DNA of 64,000 nt from an uncultured Cohaesibacter sp. (GTDB lineage Bacteria; Pseudomonadota; Alphaproteobacteria; Rhizobiales; Cohaesibacteraceae): assembly GCF_963682185.1 (NCBI RefSeq), contig NZ_OY821667.1, positions 4,353,501 to 4,417,500 of the forward strand, written 5' to 3'. The notes beneath the pieces were generated by a model that saw only the letters and a list, made by a program, of their open reading frames with translations, was not told the DNA's origin and did no database searches. This document shows positions 8,989-18,305 of this stretch, in pieces. Positions within the stretch are counted from its first letter, which is position 1, and each line of letters starts with the position of its first letter. The translations under genes were made by a program, and so were the position numbers.

Positions 8989-9639
8989 TCTAGTCTCCAA
9001 ATTATATAATGTTCATGAAATGTTCTTGTTGGAGGGTGCGCTCGATGCTCCGTTTCGTCAAGTCGTATTTTCTCTTATGGAGATGCGAGTGTGCCCAGAC
9101 AAATGTTTAACGTCGGCTTGGATTTATTCGCTTCAATACAAATTCTCGTTCGACGCATGCCAATAGGCTGGCTGCTGTAGTTGCGTAACGCAATTTGTGA
9201 AAAGCTGGTGACCAAAGATCTGCACAATGCCCGCTATAATCGAGATCTTGCAATCGCAAAATGGAACGCTTCAGAGCTGGACAGCAGGAATAGGGACCGC
9301 TTTCTGCATCGCTAGTGCAGGTCTTTGTGAACGACTATGCACCGAGCTCCTGTAAATGTGACCATTTGGCGATGTCCCATGTTCTTGCTCTCAGGCATAT
9401 TTCCCTATAGACATTGGGAAATAACGCCGCATCATGTGGTTACTGCTTTCACATCGTAAAACCTCATCAGCGCTTGGTTTGTCATCCTTTCGATAGATCC
9501 CTGTCCACGATCCGGTCGTATATGGTAAACTGCGTAATGAAGGAAATTATAACCGGCGGCTTTTTGTCTTTTGGGACGGAATGGCCTAAAAGGAAAACCA
9601 GCGGCACGAGCAGCCAACTCGAAAGCCAAAGAATAACAG
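8989..9639. other. Divergent intergenic region upstream of dxs, 651 bases
   Basis: No supported gene. A perfect palindrome TTGCGTAACGCAA lies at 9181-9193; its role is unknown. The dxs promoter is presumably within the last 150 bases, but no convincing hexamer pair was found. The region is longer than typical for this window. Confidence 0.4.
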
Positions 9640-11568
9640 GTGACGGAATTGTCCAAGACCCCCACGCTCGACAGTATCAAGTCCATCGAAGATATCCGTT
9701 CAATGGATATGGAGCAGCTCAAGGCGCTCGCGGATGACGTGCGCACCGAGACCATTGATGCGGTATCGGTGACTGGCGGTCACTTGGGGGCAGGGCTTGG
9801 CGTCGTAGAATTGACCGTGGCATTGCACCATGTGTTCAACACGCCCAATGATCGTGTCATCTGGGATGTCGGCCATCAGTCCTATCCGCACAAAATTCTC
9901 ACCGGCCGCCGTGATCGCATCCGCACCTTGCGGCAGCCGGGTGGGCTTTCCGGCTTTACCAAGCGGTCCGAGAGCGAATTTGATCCCTTTGGCACCGGCC
10001 ACAGTTCGACCTCCATTTCGGCGGGGCTGGGCATGCAGATGGCTTCTGAACTGAAGGGCGAAGACCGCAATGTGATCGCCGTGATCGGCGACGGGGCCAT
10101 GAGCGCCGGTATGGCTTATGAAGCCATGAACAATGCCGGGGCGCTCGACAGCCGCCTGATCGTCATTCTCAACGACAATGACATGTCCATTGCGCCGCCG
10201 ACCGGAGCCATGAGCGCCTATCTGGCGCGCCTTATTTCCGGCAAGACCTTCCTCTCCCTGCGCGATGCCGCCAAACAGCTGGCCCATCAACTGCCGCGAT
10301 TCTTCAAGGAAAAGGCTGCAAAAGCCGAAGAATTTGCCCGTTCTTTTGTGACCGGAGGCACGCTGTTCGAGGAGCTGGGCTTCTATTATGTCGGCCCGAT
10401 TGATGGGCACAATCTGGAGCATCTGCTGCCGATCCTGAAAAATGTGCGCGATACGGACAAGGGCCCCATTCTGGTGCATGTGGTCACCCAGAAGGGCAAG
10501 GGCTATGCGCCTGCCGAGCATGCCAGCGACAAATATCATGGCGTCAGCCGCTTTGATGTGGTCACCGGCACCCAGCTCAAGCCGCCCAGCAACGCGCCCA
10601 GCTACACCAAGATTTTCGGCCAAAGCCTCGCCAAGGAAGGCGCCAAGGACAAGAAGATCGTCGCGGTGACCGCCGCCATGCCGTCAGGCACCGGCATCGA
10701 TATCTTCGAAGAGCAGTTCCCAGATCGCACCTTCGATGTTGGCATCGCCGAGCAGCATGCCGTAACCTTTGCTGCGGGTCTTGCCTGCGAGGGGCTGAAG
10801 CCCTTCTGTGCGATCTATTCCACCTTCCTGCAGCGGGCCTATGATCAGGTGGTCCATGATGTGGCCATCCAGAATCTGCCAGTGCGCTTTCCTATCGACC
10901 GGGCAGGCTTTGTCGGTGCCGATGGTCCGACCCATGCGGGCGCCTTTGATATCGGGTTTATGGCGTCCCTGCCCAATATGGTGGTTATGGCCGCAAGCGA
11001 TGAAGCCGAGCTGGTGCATATGGTTGCCACGGCGCGGGCCTATGATGATGGCCCGATTGCTTTCCGCTATCCGCGCGGAGAGGGCGTCGGGGTCGAAATC
11101 CCTGAAGAGGGAGTTCCGCTGGAAATCGGCAAGGGCCGCATCGTCAAACAGGGTAGCAAGGTCGCCATCCTGTCGCTGGGCACACGCCTTGCAGCAAGCC
11201 TTGATGCTGCCGAACGGCTTGAAGGCTATGGCCTTAGCACAACGGTAGCCGATGCACGCTTCGCCAAGCCTCTGGACCGGGATATGATCCTGAAGCTGGC
11301 TGGTACCCACGATATGCTGATCACCATTGAGGAAGGGGCCGTGGGTGGCTTTGGCTCTCAGGTGCTGCATCTTCTGGCAGCCGAGGGTGCGTTGGATGGT
11401 TCCTTGAAGATCCGCTCCCTGACCATGGAAGACCACTATACCAGCCATGGCAAACCCGATGTCATGTATAAGGAAAATGGTCTGGACGCCGATGGCATCA
11501 TCCGCGCTGTATTTGAAGCTCTAGGCAAGGATCTCAATGCCGCTATCGAGGCGGGAGAAATGGCGTAA
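9640..11568 (+). CDS. dxs: 1-deoxy-D-xylulose-5-phosphate synthase
   Basis: 642 residues, full length. This thiamine-diphosphate enzyme condenses pyruvate with glyceraldehyde 3-phosphate, the first step of the MEP isoprenoid pathway. Visible motifs are [21 protein letters not shown], the H-Q-S-Y-P-H-K segment, the ThDP/Mg motif [20 protein letters not shown], and [15 protein letters not shown] with the catalytic glutamate. The start is a GTG; the ribosome site is weak. Rhizobia usually have HDAC-xseB-dxs-tlyA in one run; here HDAC and xseB are at 54-55 kb and tlyA at 5.9 kb, so the cluster has been broken up. Confidence 0.96.
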   Translation: MTELSKTPTLDSIKSIEDIRSMDMEQLKALADDVRTETIDAVSVTGGHLGAGLGVVELTVALHHVFNTPNDRVIWDVGHQSYPHKILTGRRDRIRTLRQPGGLSGFTKRSESEFDPFGTGHSSTSISAGLGMQMASELKGEDRNVIAVIGDGAMSAGMAYEAMNNAGALDSRLIVILNDNDMSIAPPTGAMSAYLARLISGKTFLSLRDAAKQLAHQLPRFFKEKAAKAEEFARSFVTGGTLFEELGFYYVGPIDGHNLEHLLPILKNVRDTDKGPILVHVVTQKGKGYAPAEHASDKYHGVSRFDVVTGTQLKPPSNAPSYTKIFGQSLAKEGAKDKKIVAVTAAMPSGTGIDIFEEQFPDRTFDVGIAEQHAVTFAAGLACEGLKPFCAIYSTFLQRAYDQVVHDVAIQNLPVRFPIDRAGFVGADGPTHAGAFDIGFMASLPNMVVMAASDEAELVHMVATARAYDDGPIAFRYPRGEGVGVEIPEEGVPLEIGKGRIVKQGSKVAILSLGTRLAASLDAAERLEGYGLSTTVADARFAKPLDRDMILKLAGTHDMLITIEEGAVGGFGSQVLHLLAAEGALDGSLKIRSLTMEDHYTSHGKPDVMYKENGLDADGIIRAVFEALGKDLNAAIEAGEMA

Positions 11569-12058
11569 GCCTCTGAAATAAAATATTTATATTTCGGGCT
11601 TCGAAGAATGTTTTGCCATAAAATGCAAATATGCATCTTCTATGAATCAAGTTATGCATTCAGCGCATGCCCGCATTCGCCGATTGCTTCTTGTAAGATG
11701 TCCATTCTGGCCGATATCTATGGCTGTATATTGGATCCTTCCAATCTCTGATCGCCGCCCGCCATACTTCAAAACCGCAGCCTCTGACGCGCGACAGGAG
11801 ACGGATCCTGCTTTCTCAAAAGCAGGTCGCCCGTTCGTGACCTTCGTTTTTGGGACCAAAGCTGCATTCATGCGTTGACCTAGTGCGTGCCTGCCGACTG
11901 AGACAGAACGCATCTCGCTCGCGCTGCGCATTTATGCACTCATTTGGACATTGGCGGATGTCCGAGACCCGAAAGCACCTGTCCATTTGCTTTCTCCCTC
12001 TCGTTTCATGATCGCCTCTGGTCAAGTGGGTGCCCATTTATGACCAAGGGACTATATT
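11569..12058. other. Intergenic region between dxs and poxB, 490 bases
   Basis: No supported gene. It contains a short inverted repeat ATTGGA-tcct-TCCAAT near 11732-11747. No clear dxs terminator is seen. It should contain the poxB promoter, which I cannot define. Confidence 0.35.
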
Positions 12059-13783
12059 ATGAGCGAATCCATAGCCAATTTTGTCGCAAGAACGCTTGCC
12101 CAGGCCGGTATCGAACGCATCTGGGGCGTGACCGGTGACTCCCTCAACGGCATCAGTGACAGCCTGCACCGGCAAAAGAAAATCCGCTGGATGGGCACTC
12201 GTCACGAAGAGGCCGCCGCTTTTGCTGCTGGCGCCGAAGCCCATCTGACCGGCGAGCTGTCCGTTTGCGCGGGGTCTTGTGGCCCAGGAAACCTGCATCT
12301 GATCAACGGGCTGTTCGATTGCCAACGCAACCATGTGCCGGTTCTGGCAATTGCCGCTCATATCCCGTCTTCCGAAATCGGCTCGGGATATTTTCAGGAG
12401 ACCCATCCGCAGGAACTGTTCAAGGAATGCAGCGTCTATTGTGAAATGGTCAGCACGCCTGAGCAGATGCCTTATGTGCTGGAAATGGCCATGCGCAATG
12501 CGATTTTGAAAAAGGGCGTTGCCGTCGTGGTGCTGCCCGGTGATATCGCCCTTAAGGCCATGCCTGAAAACGTGGACGTGCGCTGGTCCAAACCGGCCTT
12601 GCCGGTTGCTCTGCCCGCCGAAGAAGAGTTGGACAAGCTGGCGGCCATCCTCAATAGCGCGAAACGGCCAACGCTTCTTTGCGGTGCTGGCTGCGCTGGT
12701 GCCCATGCAGAACTCATCAAGCTGGCCGAAACCATCAAGTCGCCCATCGTCCATGCTCTGCGTGGCAAGGAACATGTGGAATGGGACAATCCCTATGATG
12801 TGGGCATGACCGGCCTTATCGGTTTCTCCTCAGGCTATCATGCCATGGAAAATGCCGACACGCTGGTTATCCTCGGCTCTGGCTTCCCCTATCGCGCCTT
12901 CTATCCGGCCGATGCCAAAATCGTGCAGCTGGATATCAGCCCCGACGCCTTGGGCGCTCACACCCAGATCGATCTGGGCCTAGTGGGGCAGGTGAAACCA
13001 ACCCTTGCTGCGCTTCTGCCCAAGCTGAAAGAAAAGAAGGACGATAGCTTCCTTAAAACCGCTATCAAGCATTACAAGAAAGCTCGTGAAGGGCTGGATG
13101 AGCTGGCCAAGCCAAGCAAATCCAAACGGGATATCCACCCGCAATATCTTGCCAAGGTCATTGGCGAGAAAGCAGCTGAGGATGCCATCTTCACCGCCGA
13201 CGTGGGTACGCCAACCGTCTGGGCTGCGCGCTATCTGGAAATGAACGGCAAGCGCAACCTGATCGGCTCCTTCAACCACGGCTCCATGGCCAACGCCATG
13301 GTGCAGGCCATTGGCGCACAGGCTGCCGCACCGGATCGGCAAGTGATCGCCCTTTGCGGCGATGGTGGCTTTTCTATGTTGATGGGGGATATCTTCACCA
13401 TCAAACAGCTTGATCTGCCGGTCAAGATGATCGTCTTCCATAACCGCTCGCTCGGTTTTGTGGCCATGGAAATGAAGGCTGGCGGCTATATCTCCGATGA
13501 CACAGATCTGAACGATCCTGATTTCGTCAAGATAGCCGAGGCCATCGGCATCGACGGCATGCGCGTTGAAGATGATGCGGAATTGCCCGCCAAGATGGAA
13601 GAGTTCCTAGCCAAACCGGGACCAGGCCTGATGGACGTCATGGTCGCCAAGCAAGAGCTGGCCATGCCGCCGAAGATCAAGGTCGAACAGGCCAAGGGCT
13701 TCAGCGTCTATATGATGCGGGCCATCCTGTCTGGCCGTGGCGAAGAGCTGGTGGAGCTGACCAAGACCAACTGGCTGCGCTGA
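12059..13783 (+). CDS. poxB: Pyruvate dehydrogenase (ubiquinone), pyruvate oxidase PoxB
   Basis: 574 residues, nearly the same length as the E. coli enzyme and alignable end to end from memory. It oxidatively decarboxylates pyruvate to acetate and CO2, passing electrons through FAD to ubiquinone. Motifs seen: [17 protein letters not shown], the ThDP glutamate in [32 protein letters not shown], the FAD-domain stretch, and [14 protein letters not shown] for Mg-ThDP. The C-terminal [17 protein letters not shown] corresponds to the amphipathic lipid-binding helix that docks PoxB on the membrane. The next genes, facing it, are lrgB and lrgA, with one terminator shared between them. Confidence 0.95.
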   Translation: MSESIANFVARTLAQAGIERIWGVTGDSLNGISDSLHRQKKIRWMGTRHEEAAAFAAGAEAHLTGELSVCAGSCGPGNLHLINGLFDCQRNHVPVLAIAAHIPSSEIGSGYFQETHPQELFKECSVYCEMVSTPEQMPYVLEMAMRNAILKKGVAVVVLPGDIALKAMPENVDVRWSKPALPVALPAEEELDKLAAILNSAKRPTLLCGAGCAGAHAELIKLAETIKSPIVHALRGKEHVEWDNPYDVGMTGLIGFSSGYHAMENADTLVILGSGFPYRAFYPADAKIVQLDISPDALGAHTQIDLGLVGQVKPTLAALLPKLKEKKDDSFLKTAIKHYKKAREGLDELAKPSKSKRDIHPQYLAKVIGEKAAEDAIFTADVGTPTVWAARYLEMNGKRNLIGSFNHGSMANAMVQAIGAQAAAPDRQVIALCGDGGFSMLMGDIFTIKQLDLPVKMIVFHNRSLGFVAMEMKAGGYISDDTDLNDPDFVKIAEAIGIDGMRVEDDAELPAKMEEFLAKPGPGLMDVMVAKQELAMPPKIKVEQAKGFSVYMMRAILSGRGEELVELTKTNWLR

Positions 13784-13810
13784 TCGTAGCGTTCAATAGC
13801 GATGAGAAAC

Positions 13811-13846
13811 AAAACCCCGGCGGATCAGGGCGATCCACCGGGGTTT
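13811..13846. terminator. Bidirectional terminator between poxB and lrgB
   Basis: AAAACCCCGGCGGATC-aggGC-GATCCACCGGGGTTTT forms a long GC stem flanked by A and T runs on the two sides, so it can end transcripts from both converging genes. Confidence 0.85.
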
Positions 13847-13874
13847 TCTGTTGCACGTCTTGTGCGCGCGGGGC

Positions 13875-14591
13875 CTAGAAAAACCAGTACCAGACAATAG
13901 GCAGCAAAATGGCTGTCGCCAGCGCATTGAGCCCCATAGCAAGGCCGGAAAAGGCGCCAGCCTCTTCATTCACCTGCAGCTTGCGCGCGGTGCCCAAACC
14001 ATGTGCCGCCGTGCCAATGGCAAGGCCTCGGGCCGCCCAGCTTTTGACGCGCACGATATTGAGCACGGTTGGCCCAAGAGCGGCTCCCAGGATGCCGGTG
14101 ACGATGACCAGCACAGCGGTGAGAGACGGCACTCCGCCAAGTGCTTCGGTAATGCCCATGGAAACCGGAGTCGTAACAGACTTTGGTGCCAGCGACAGGA
14201 AGGATTGCTTAGAGCCACCAAGCGCCCAGGCGATCAATACCGAAGACACTGCCGAGACGGCGGAGCCGGTAAGAAGGCTGATAGAGATGGCCAGTGCTGA
14301 CTTGCGCACCTTTTCAAACTGCCGATAAAGCGGAATGGCCAGCGCCACCGTTGCCGGACCCAACAGGAAATGCAGGAATGAGGCGCCCTCGAAATAGCGC
14401 TCATAGGGGGTGCCGGTAACCAGCAACAATAGGACCAGAAGAACGATGGCGATCAGCACCGGATTGACAAGCGGCTTTTTGCCGGACTTCTGATAAAGAT
14501 ACAGGCCGATCTGATAGGCGATCAGGGTGAGCGTGAGATAGAGCAGGGGGCTTTCGCTCAAATGCTCCCAGAGCGTGGTGAGGGATTGCAT
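13875..14591 (-). CDS. lrgB: LrgB/CidB-family membrane protein
   Basis: 238 residues, mostly hydrophobic, with six to eight membrane spans. The core LLGPATVALAIPLYRQ, SVTTPVSMGITEALGG and RGLAIGTAAHGLGTARKL are the recognisable LrgB signatures. In Gram-positive bacteria LrgAB/CidAB pairs were first described as holin/antiholin-like and later, for B. subtilis PftAB and S. mutans LrgAB, as pyruvate transporters. It follows lrgA by five bases, so the two form an operon. Its position facing poxB supports a role in pyruvate or acetate handling, though that link is inference. Confidence 0.9.
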   Translation of the reverse strand: MQSLTTLWEHLSESPLLYLTLTLIAYQIGLYLYQKSGKKPLVNPVLIAIVLLVLLLLVTGTPYERYFEGASFLHFLLGPATVALAIPLYRQFEKVRKSALAISISLLTGSAVSAVSSVLIAWALGGSKQSFLSLAPKSVTTPVSMGITEALGGVPSLTAVLVIVTGILGAALGPTVLNIVRVKSWAARGLAIGTAAHGLGTARKLQVNEEAGAFSGLAMGLNALATAILLPIVWYWFF

Positions 14592-14596
14592 TCTCT

Positions 14597-14956
14597 CTAC
14601 TCCTTATACCCGCCGATTGATTTGTTGCGGGTGAGCCAGCTCATCAAGAGGCCCGTGACTGCGATACAAAGAAAGGTGCTGATAACCAGCGAAACAGCGA
14701 TCGGTACTATTTCGCGCTGGATCAGCTCTGCGTTGACCATGATGCCGACACCTGCGGGAATGAACAGGAGGGACATGTGTGAAAGCAACGTATCGCCCAC
14801 ACTTGAAAGACCATCGGGCACAGAGCCCTTGATCAACAAGCCGATAAACATGATCGCCATTCCGAAAACAGCGCCCGGAACGGGAAGGTCAAAGAGCGTG
14901 ACTAACGCTTCCCCAATCAGCTGGCAAAGTAATATGACTGTTAAATAGAAGAGCAA
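14597..14956 (-). CDS. lrgA: LrgA/CidA-family membrane protein
   Basis: 119 residues starting at a TTG (14956) that has AGAGGA five bases upstream; this gives the normal family length, whereas the longer frame to 15031 would add a polar tail no member has. Four hydrophobic spans are seen. The segment PVPGAVFGMAIMFIGLL followed by LLSHMSLLFIPAGVGIM is the family signature. It is the small partner of LrgB and is translated from the same transcript. No LytSR two-component genes, which control lrgAB in Gram-positives, are nearby. Confidence 0.85.
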   Translation of the reverse strand: MLFYLTVILLCQLIGEALVTLFDLPVPGAVFGMAIMFIGLLIKGSVPDGLSSVGDTLLSHMSLLFIPAGVGIMVNAELIQREIVPIAVSLVISTFLCIAVTGLLMSWLTRNKSIGGYKE

Positions 14957-15149
14957 TTGTGTTCCTCTCTTCCTTCTTTCTGGACCGGTTGGGGTCTTAA
15001 ATATTATCGGATAATCTTCTGACAGGCGCAAGAATGACTACGGCAAAAGCGGCCGGAGAGAGACCGGCGCCCGGTGCGGGCCGTGCCGCCGAATGCGTCA
15101 GGAGAAGGCAAAATGACGCATACCATGTTTTGCGGATGGAAGGGAGCGC

Positions 15150-15228
15150 AAAAACGCCCATACCCTGCCCAATTGGCGCAAGGCTGTGTTGCGCAGAACT
15201 GGATCATGTGTCTGTCAGGGCGTTTTTT
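15150..15228. ncRNA. Candidate structured RNA upstream of lrgA
   Basis: AAAAACGCCC (15150-15159) can pair perfectly with GGGCGTTTTT (15218-15227), enclosing an inner GCGCAA/TTGCGC hairpin (15176-15194). On the plus strand the outer stem ends in a T-run, like a small RNA with its own terminator; on the minus strand the same element would be in the lrgA leader. It matches no RNA family I recognise. Confidence 0.25.
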
Positions 15229-15368
15229 ATGGTTAACAAAAGCTTTAAGAAGTCAAAGAGGCCTCTCAACAAAGCGGCTTAAGTGATTCAAATGACTCGC
15301 GATAAATCACTTTAAAAGTGAATTATTTCATGCTGTCAGATAACTTGAAGGCCTTAAAGCACTGCAGC

Positions 15369-15396
15369 AAAAAGGGGAGCGCTTGGCTCCCCTTTT
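15369..15396 (-). terminator. Rho-independent terminator of the M42 peptidase gene
   Basis: AAAAGGGGAGC-gctt-GGCTCCCCTTTT, an 11-bp stem with a T-run on the minus strand, about 30 bases past the stop at 15425. Confidence 0.85.
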
Positions 15397-15424
15397 ATCG
15401 TCTCTAAAAGATCCGGATGAGGGA

Positions 15425-16477
15425 TCAGTGCTTGCCAAGATAGGTGACCAGAAGGTCCTTGGCAGACTGGATATCGGTCTTGTCGATCATTTCGCAAACG
15501 GTGTGAATGTAGCGGGTGCCAACGCCGAGCGCTGCAGCCTTGGTGCCGGAACCGGCCTGCTGACCGGCAGCCCCATCCTGTCCACCACGGGCGAGGATGA
15601 AGCGCTGAACCGGAATGTCCTTTTCCGCAGCGACGGCTTCGAGTTCTTCCACCAGATCGATATCGGCGATGAAGGAGCCGTCCTTGATGTCGAGACCAAC
15701 GCCTTTGCCCTGAGTGGTGACGGTGTCTTTTTCCGGGGTGCCCGGCGTGTCGCAGGAAAGGGTGGTGTCGACCCCGATGACCACGTCTGGAGCAATCCCG
15801 AAGCTTGCGGTGCGTGCACCTCTGAGGCCGACTTCTTCCTGCGCGGTGAAGGCAACAGTGATCTCGCAATCATGAGCCACCTTGGCTTCGACCATCTCGC
15901 GGATCACTTCGATGCCAAGCCAGCAGGCGATGCGGTTGTCCAGAGCCTTGGAGACCACTTTCTCGCCCATGTCGAGCAGGGGCTCGTCCATGACGATATA
16001 GTCGCCGACCTTGACTTTTTCCTTGGTGGTTTCACCCATGCCCAGATCGACGATGAAGTCGGTCACTTCAGGCAGCTTCTTGCGTTCTTCCGGAGTGGAG
16101 ATATGCAGGCCCTTGCCACCCGGATTCATCACGCCCTTATAGTCGCCATCATTGGTGCAGACGAGCACGCGGCGCGCAAACAGGGTGCGTGGATCGAACC
16201 CGCCCACCGGGTCGATATTGATGAAGCCCTTATCGGAGATGTGACTGACGAGAAAGCCGATCTCGTCCATGTGGCAGAGCAACAGGATGCGCTCAGGAAC
16301 GGCCCCTTCTTCCTGCTCGGTTGTCGGGAAACGGGTGCAGACAAGCGACCCCATGGCGTCAGTATAGATTTCATCAAAGAGGCCTTCGGCTTCTTTTTCA
16401 ATCAGGGCGCGGATGCGATGTTCGCGGCCCGGAACACCGGGGGTTTCGCAAAGGCGACGGAGAAGATCAATGTTCAT
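15425..16477 (-). CDS. M42-family metallopeptidase (glutamyl aminopeptidase type)
   Basis: 350 residues, the usual length. M42 enzymes are cytoplasmic, large tetrahedral aminopeptidases that clear short peptides. Metal-binding elements are visible: CHMDEIGFLV (His), DNRIACWLG (Asp), AFTAQEEVGLRGA (adjacent Glu pair), GVDTT (Asp) and the C-terminal RYIHT histidine. The start is set at the ATG at 16477 behind AGAGA; upstream codons are unsupported. It is a single gene with its own terminator. The exact peptide preference cannot be told; some members were formerly called endoglucanases. Confidence 0.88.
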   Translation of the reverse strand: MNIDLLRRLCETPGVPGREHRIRALIEKEAEGLFDEIYTDAMGSLVCTRFPTTEQEEGAVPERILLLCHMDEIGFLVSHISDKGFINIDPVGGFDPRTLFARRVLVCTNDGDYKGVMNPGGKGLHISTPEERKKLPEVTDFIVDLGMGETTKEKVKVGDYIVMDEPLLDMGEKVVSKALDNRIACWLGIEVIREMVEAKVAHDCEITVAFTAQEEVGLRGARTASFGIAPDVVIGVDTTLSCDTPGTPEKDTVTTQGKGVGLDIKDGSFIADIDLVEELEAVAAEKDIPVQRFILARGGQDGAAGQQAGSGTKAAALGVGTRYIHTVCEMIDKTDIQSAKDLLVTYLGKH

Positions 16478-16664
16478 TATGTTCTCTCTATGGAAATTTC
16501 GAATGAGACACTCTATATCAGAGGTAACGTGAAATGACAGCATCAGGCAATGATTCGTAGTCGCTTGTTTAAGGGCTTTCCCCTAGGTGCTGTCAAGCGA
16601 ATCCAATTGAACACTGTCGGCGCGTGCCTGACGGGCGCATCGACGGGGGTGAAGGACAAGACTG

Positions 16665-17666
16665 ATGAGAGATCCATATAGCGTGCTTGGGGTGTCCAAG
16701 TCGGCGGATGAGCGCGAGATAAAGAGCGCGTTCCGTAAGCTTGCGAAGAAGTATCACCCCGATCAGAACAAGAGCGATCCCAAAGCGCAAGAAAAATTCT
16801 CCGAGGTCAATCAGGCCTACGAGATTATTGGTGACAAGGAAAAGCGCGGAAAATATGACCGTGGCGAGATAGACGCTGAAGGCAAGGAAAAATTTCATGG
16901 CTTCGCCGGTGGGGGCAACCCGTTCGGCGGTGGCGGCGGCAATCCCTTTGGTGCTGGCGGACGCGGTGGCAACCCGTTCGGTGGCGGCAGCGCAACGGAA
17001 GATATTTTCAGCGAAATCTTCGGTAACATGGCTGGCGGCGGCGGACGGCGCGCAGGCGGCAATCCGTTTGGCGCAGGGGCTGATCCCTTCAGCGGCGGCG
17101 GCCATCATGGTGGCCAGCATCGCGCCCAGCCTCAAAAAGGACAAGACGCCGAAGCTAAGCTGAGCGTAAGCCTTGAAGACCTTGTTTCCGGCGACAAACG
17201 GCGTGTGCATCTGCCAACCGGCAAGACGCTGGACATGGCCGTGCCCAAGGGCGTGAAAGATGGCCAGACCATCCGCATGAAAGGGCAAGGCTTTGAAAGC
17301 CGCACTGGTCCGGCAGGCGATGCGCTGGTCACGATCCAGATTCTGCCGCACAAGCTGTTCACGGTCGAGGAAACCAATATCCGTCTTGAATTGCCGCTGA
17401 CGCTCTATGAAGCGGTGCTTGGCGCGAAGGTGCGCATTCCGACCCTTGAAGGCAAGGCAGAGGTCAAGATTCCTGCGGGCATGAGCTCGGGCAAAAGCCT
17501 GCGTCTTAAAGGCAAAGGGCTGCCCGACAGGGACGGCAAACGGGGTGACCTGCTGGTTACCGCCAAAATCATCCTGCCCGAAGGCTCCGATCCGGGCCTC
17601 AGAGCCCTGATGGAAGACTGGCAGGATACTCGGCCCTATCGTCCGCGTGGGCCAGAATTCGGCTAA
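16665..17666 (+). CDS. CbpA-like DnaJ co-chaperone (J domain, G/F repeats, no zinc finger)
   Basis: 333 residues. The J domain (1-66) carries the HPD motif in KYHPDQNKS that stimulates Hsp70 ATPase. It is followed by an unusually long Gly/Phe-rich segment (about 83-150) with repeated GGNPFG units, then two beta-barrel substrate-binding domains ending in [14 protein letters not shown]. The Cys-rich zinc finger of classical DnaJ is missing, which places it with CbpA-type class II J proteins. The start ATG is typical for the family. A terminator follows at 17704, separating it from the RES-domain gene. Confidence 0.88.
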   Translation: MRDPYSVLGVSKSADEREIKSAFRKLAKKYHPDQNKSDPKAQEKFSEVNQAYEIIGDKEKRGKYDRGEIDAEGKEKFHGFAGGGNPFGGGGGNPFGAGGRGGNPFGGGSATEDIFSEIFGNMAGGGGRRAGGNPFGAGADPFSGGGHHGGQHRAQPQKGQDAEAKLSVSLEDLVSGDKRRVHLPTGKTLDMAVPKGVKDGQTIRMKGQGFESRTGPAGDALVTIQILPHKLFTVEETNIRLELPLTLYEAVLGAKVRIPTLEGKAEVKIPAGMSSGKSLRLKGKGLPDRDGKRGDLLVTAKIILPEGSDPGLRALMEDWQDTRPYRPRGPEFG

Positions 17667-17703
17667 ATCCACTTCGGCGTCGATTGTTGGTTGCAATGTG
17701 ATG

Positions 17704-17734
17704 AACAGAGCCTTTTGTTGCAACAGGCTCTGTT
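17704..17734 (+). terminator. Rho-independent terminator of the CbpA-like gene
   Basis: AACAGAGCC / GGCTCTGTT, a 9-bp stem followed by TGTTTTT, about 40 bases past the stop at 17666. Confidence 0.8.
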
Positions 17735-17786
17735 TGTTTTTGAGGGGATGGCCACCCCGCCGGTTCCTGACAGGGGAGGACTTGCT

Positions 17787-18296
17787 ATGGCTTTTGAAGC
17801 GCCCGTGGTAACGGCGACAGACGGAACGCCTTTTGTTGAGGTCGATGGGGTCCTTTATCGTGCCATCGACCCGGCTTTCAGGGAGTTTGCCGTTGCAGGC
17901 TCCAGAACCGCCGGACGATATTCCCGCTCCGATCAGCCAACGCTCTATCTGAGTTCATCTCCTGCAGGGGTTGCTGCGGCCATGATCGCGCACAAGAAAG
18001 AGCGGAGCGAAAATCTGTCGCTGGTTTCGGTGCATGTCTCGGCCAACAGGATTGTGGATCTGCGTGATGAAGCTGCCAGAACCGCCGCCGGGATTGCGCT
18101 TGAAGATGCGACGGCCTCTTGGCAGGACGTCGTCGCCGAAGGCGGAAGTCCGCGCTCGTGGAAGGTCCGGGCCCAGCTTGAAGCAATCGGTGCCGAGGGC
18201 CTGATCGATCCATCCCGCAAGGAACCCGGCCTTTGGCATCTGGTGCTCTTTGCCTGGAACCGCGACGGTTCTGCAAGCATCGATCTGTTGGATTGA
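17787..18296 (+). CDS. RES-domain-like protein, orphan
   Basis: 169 residues from the ATG at 17787, which has AGGGGAGGA seven bases upstream. The order of features suits an RES fold: a VLYRAIDP strand with an arginine near residue 25, SRTAGRYSRSDQPTLYLSSS where RES proteins have GGRWNxxGTPVVYLA, a helix, a conserved strand LVSVHV, and SWKVRAQLEAIGAEGLIDPS. RES enzymes in toxin-antitoxin systems break down NAD+. Here there is no Xre/DUF2384-type antitoxin on either side, so it may be a housekeeping or decayed relative. The assignment is by pattern only, and the W-to-Y and N-to-S changes at conserved places lower confidence. Confidence 0.55.
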   Translation: MAFEAPVVTATDGTPFVEVDGVLYRAIDPAFREFAVAGSRTAGRYSRSDQPTLYLSSSPAGVAAAMIAHKKERSENLSLVSVHVSANRIVDLRDEAARTAAGIALEDATASWQDVVAEGGSPRSWKVRAQLEAIGAEGLIDPSRKEPGLWHLVLFAWNRDGSASIDLLD

Positions 18297-18305
18297 CCTT
18301 TTCAG

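Larger units (their letters stand above)
14957..15424. other. Structured intergenic region upstream of lrgA, 468 bases
   Basis: No supported protein gene. The region has several inverted repeats: GCCGG/CCGGC at 15052-15068, a nested fold at 15150-15227, AAGTGATT/AATCACTT at 15281-15312, the palindrome TCACTTT-A-AAAGTGA at 15307-15321, and the terminator of the M42 peptidase gene at 15369-15396. The lrgA promoter is probably among them. Confidence 0.45.

Noticed and set aside
15383-16537. Long plus-strand frame (384 codons) opposite the M42 peptidase
   Set aside because: It mirrors the M42 gene, has no domain, and the opposite strand has complete metal-binding motifs.
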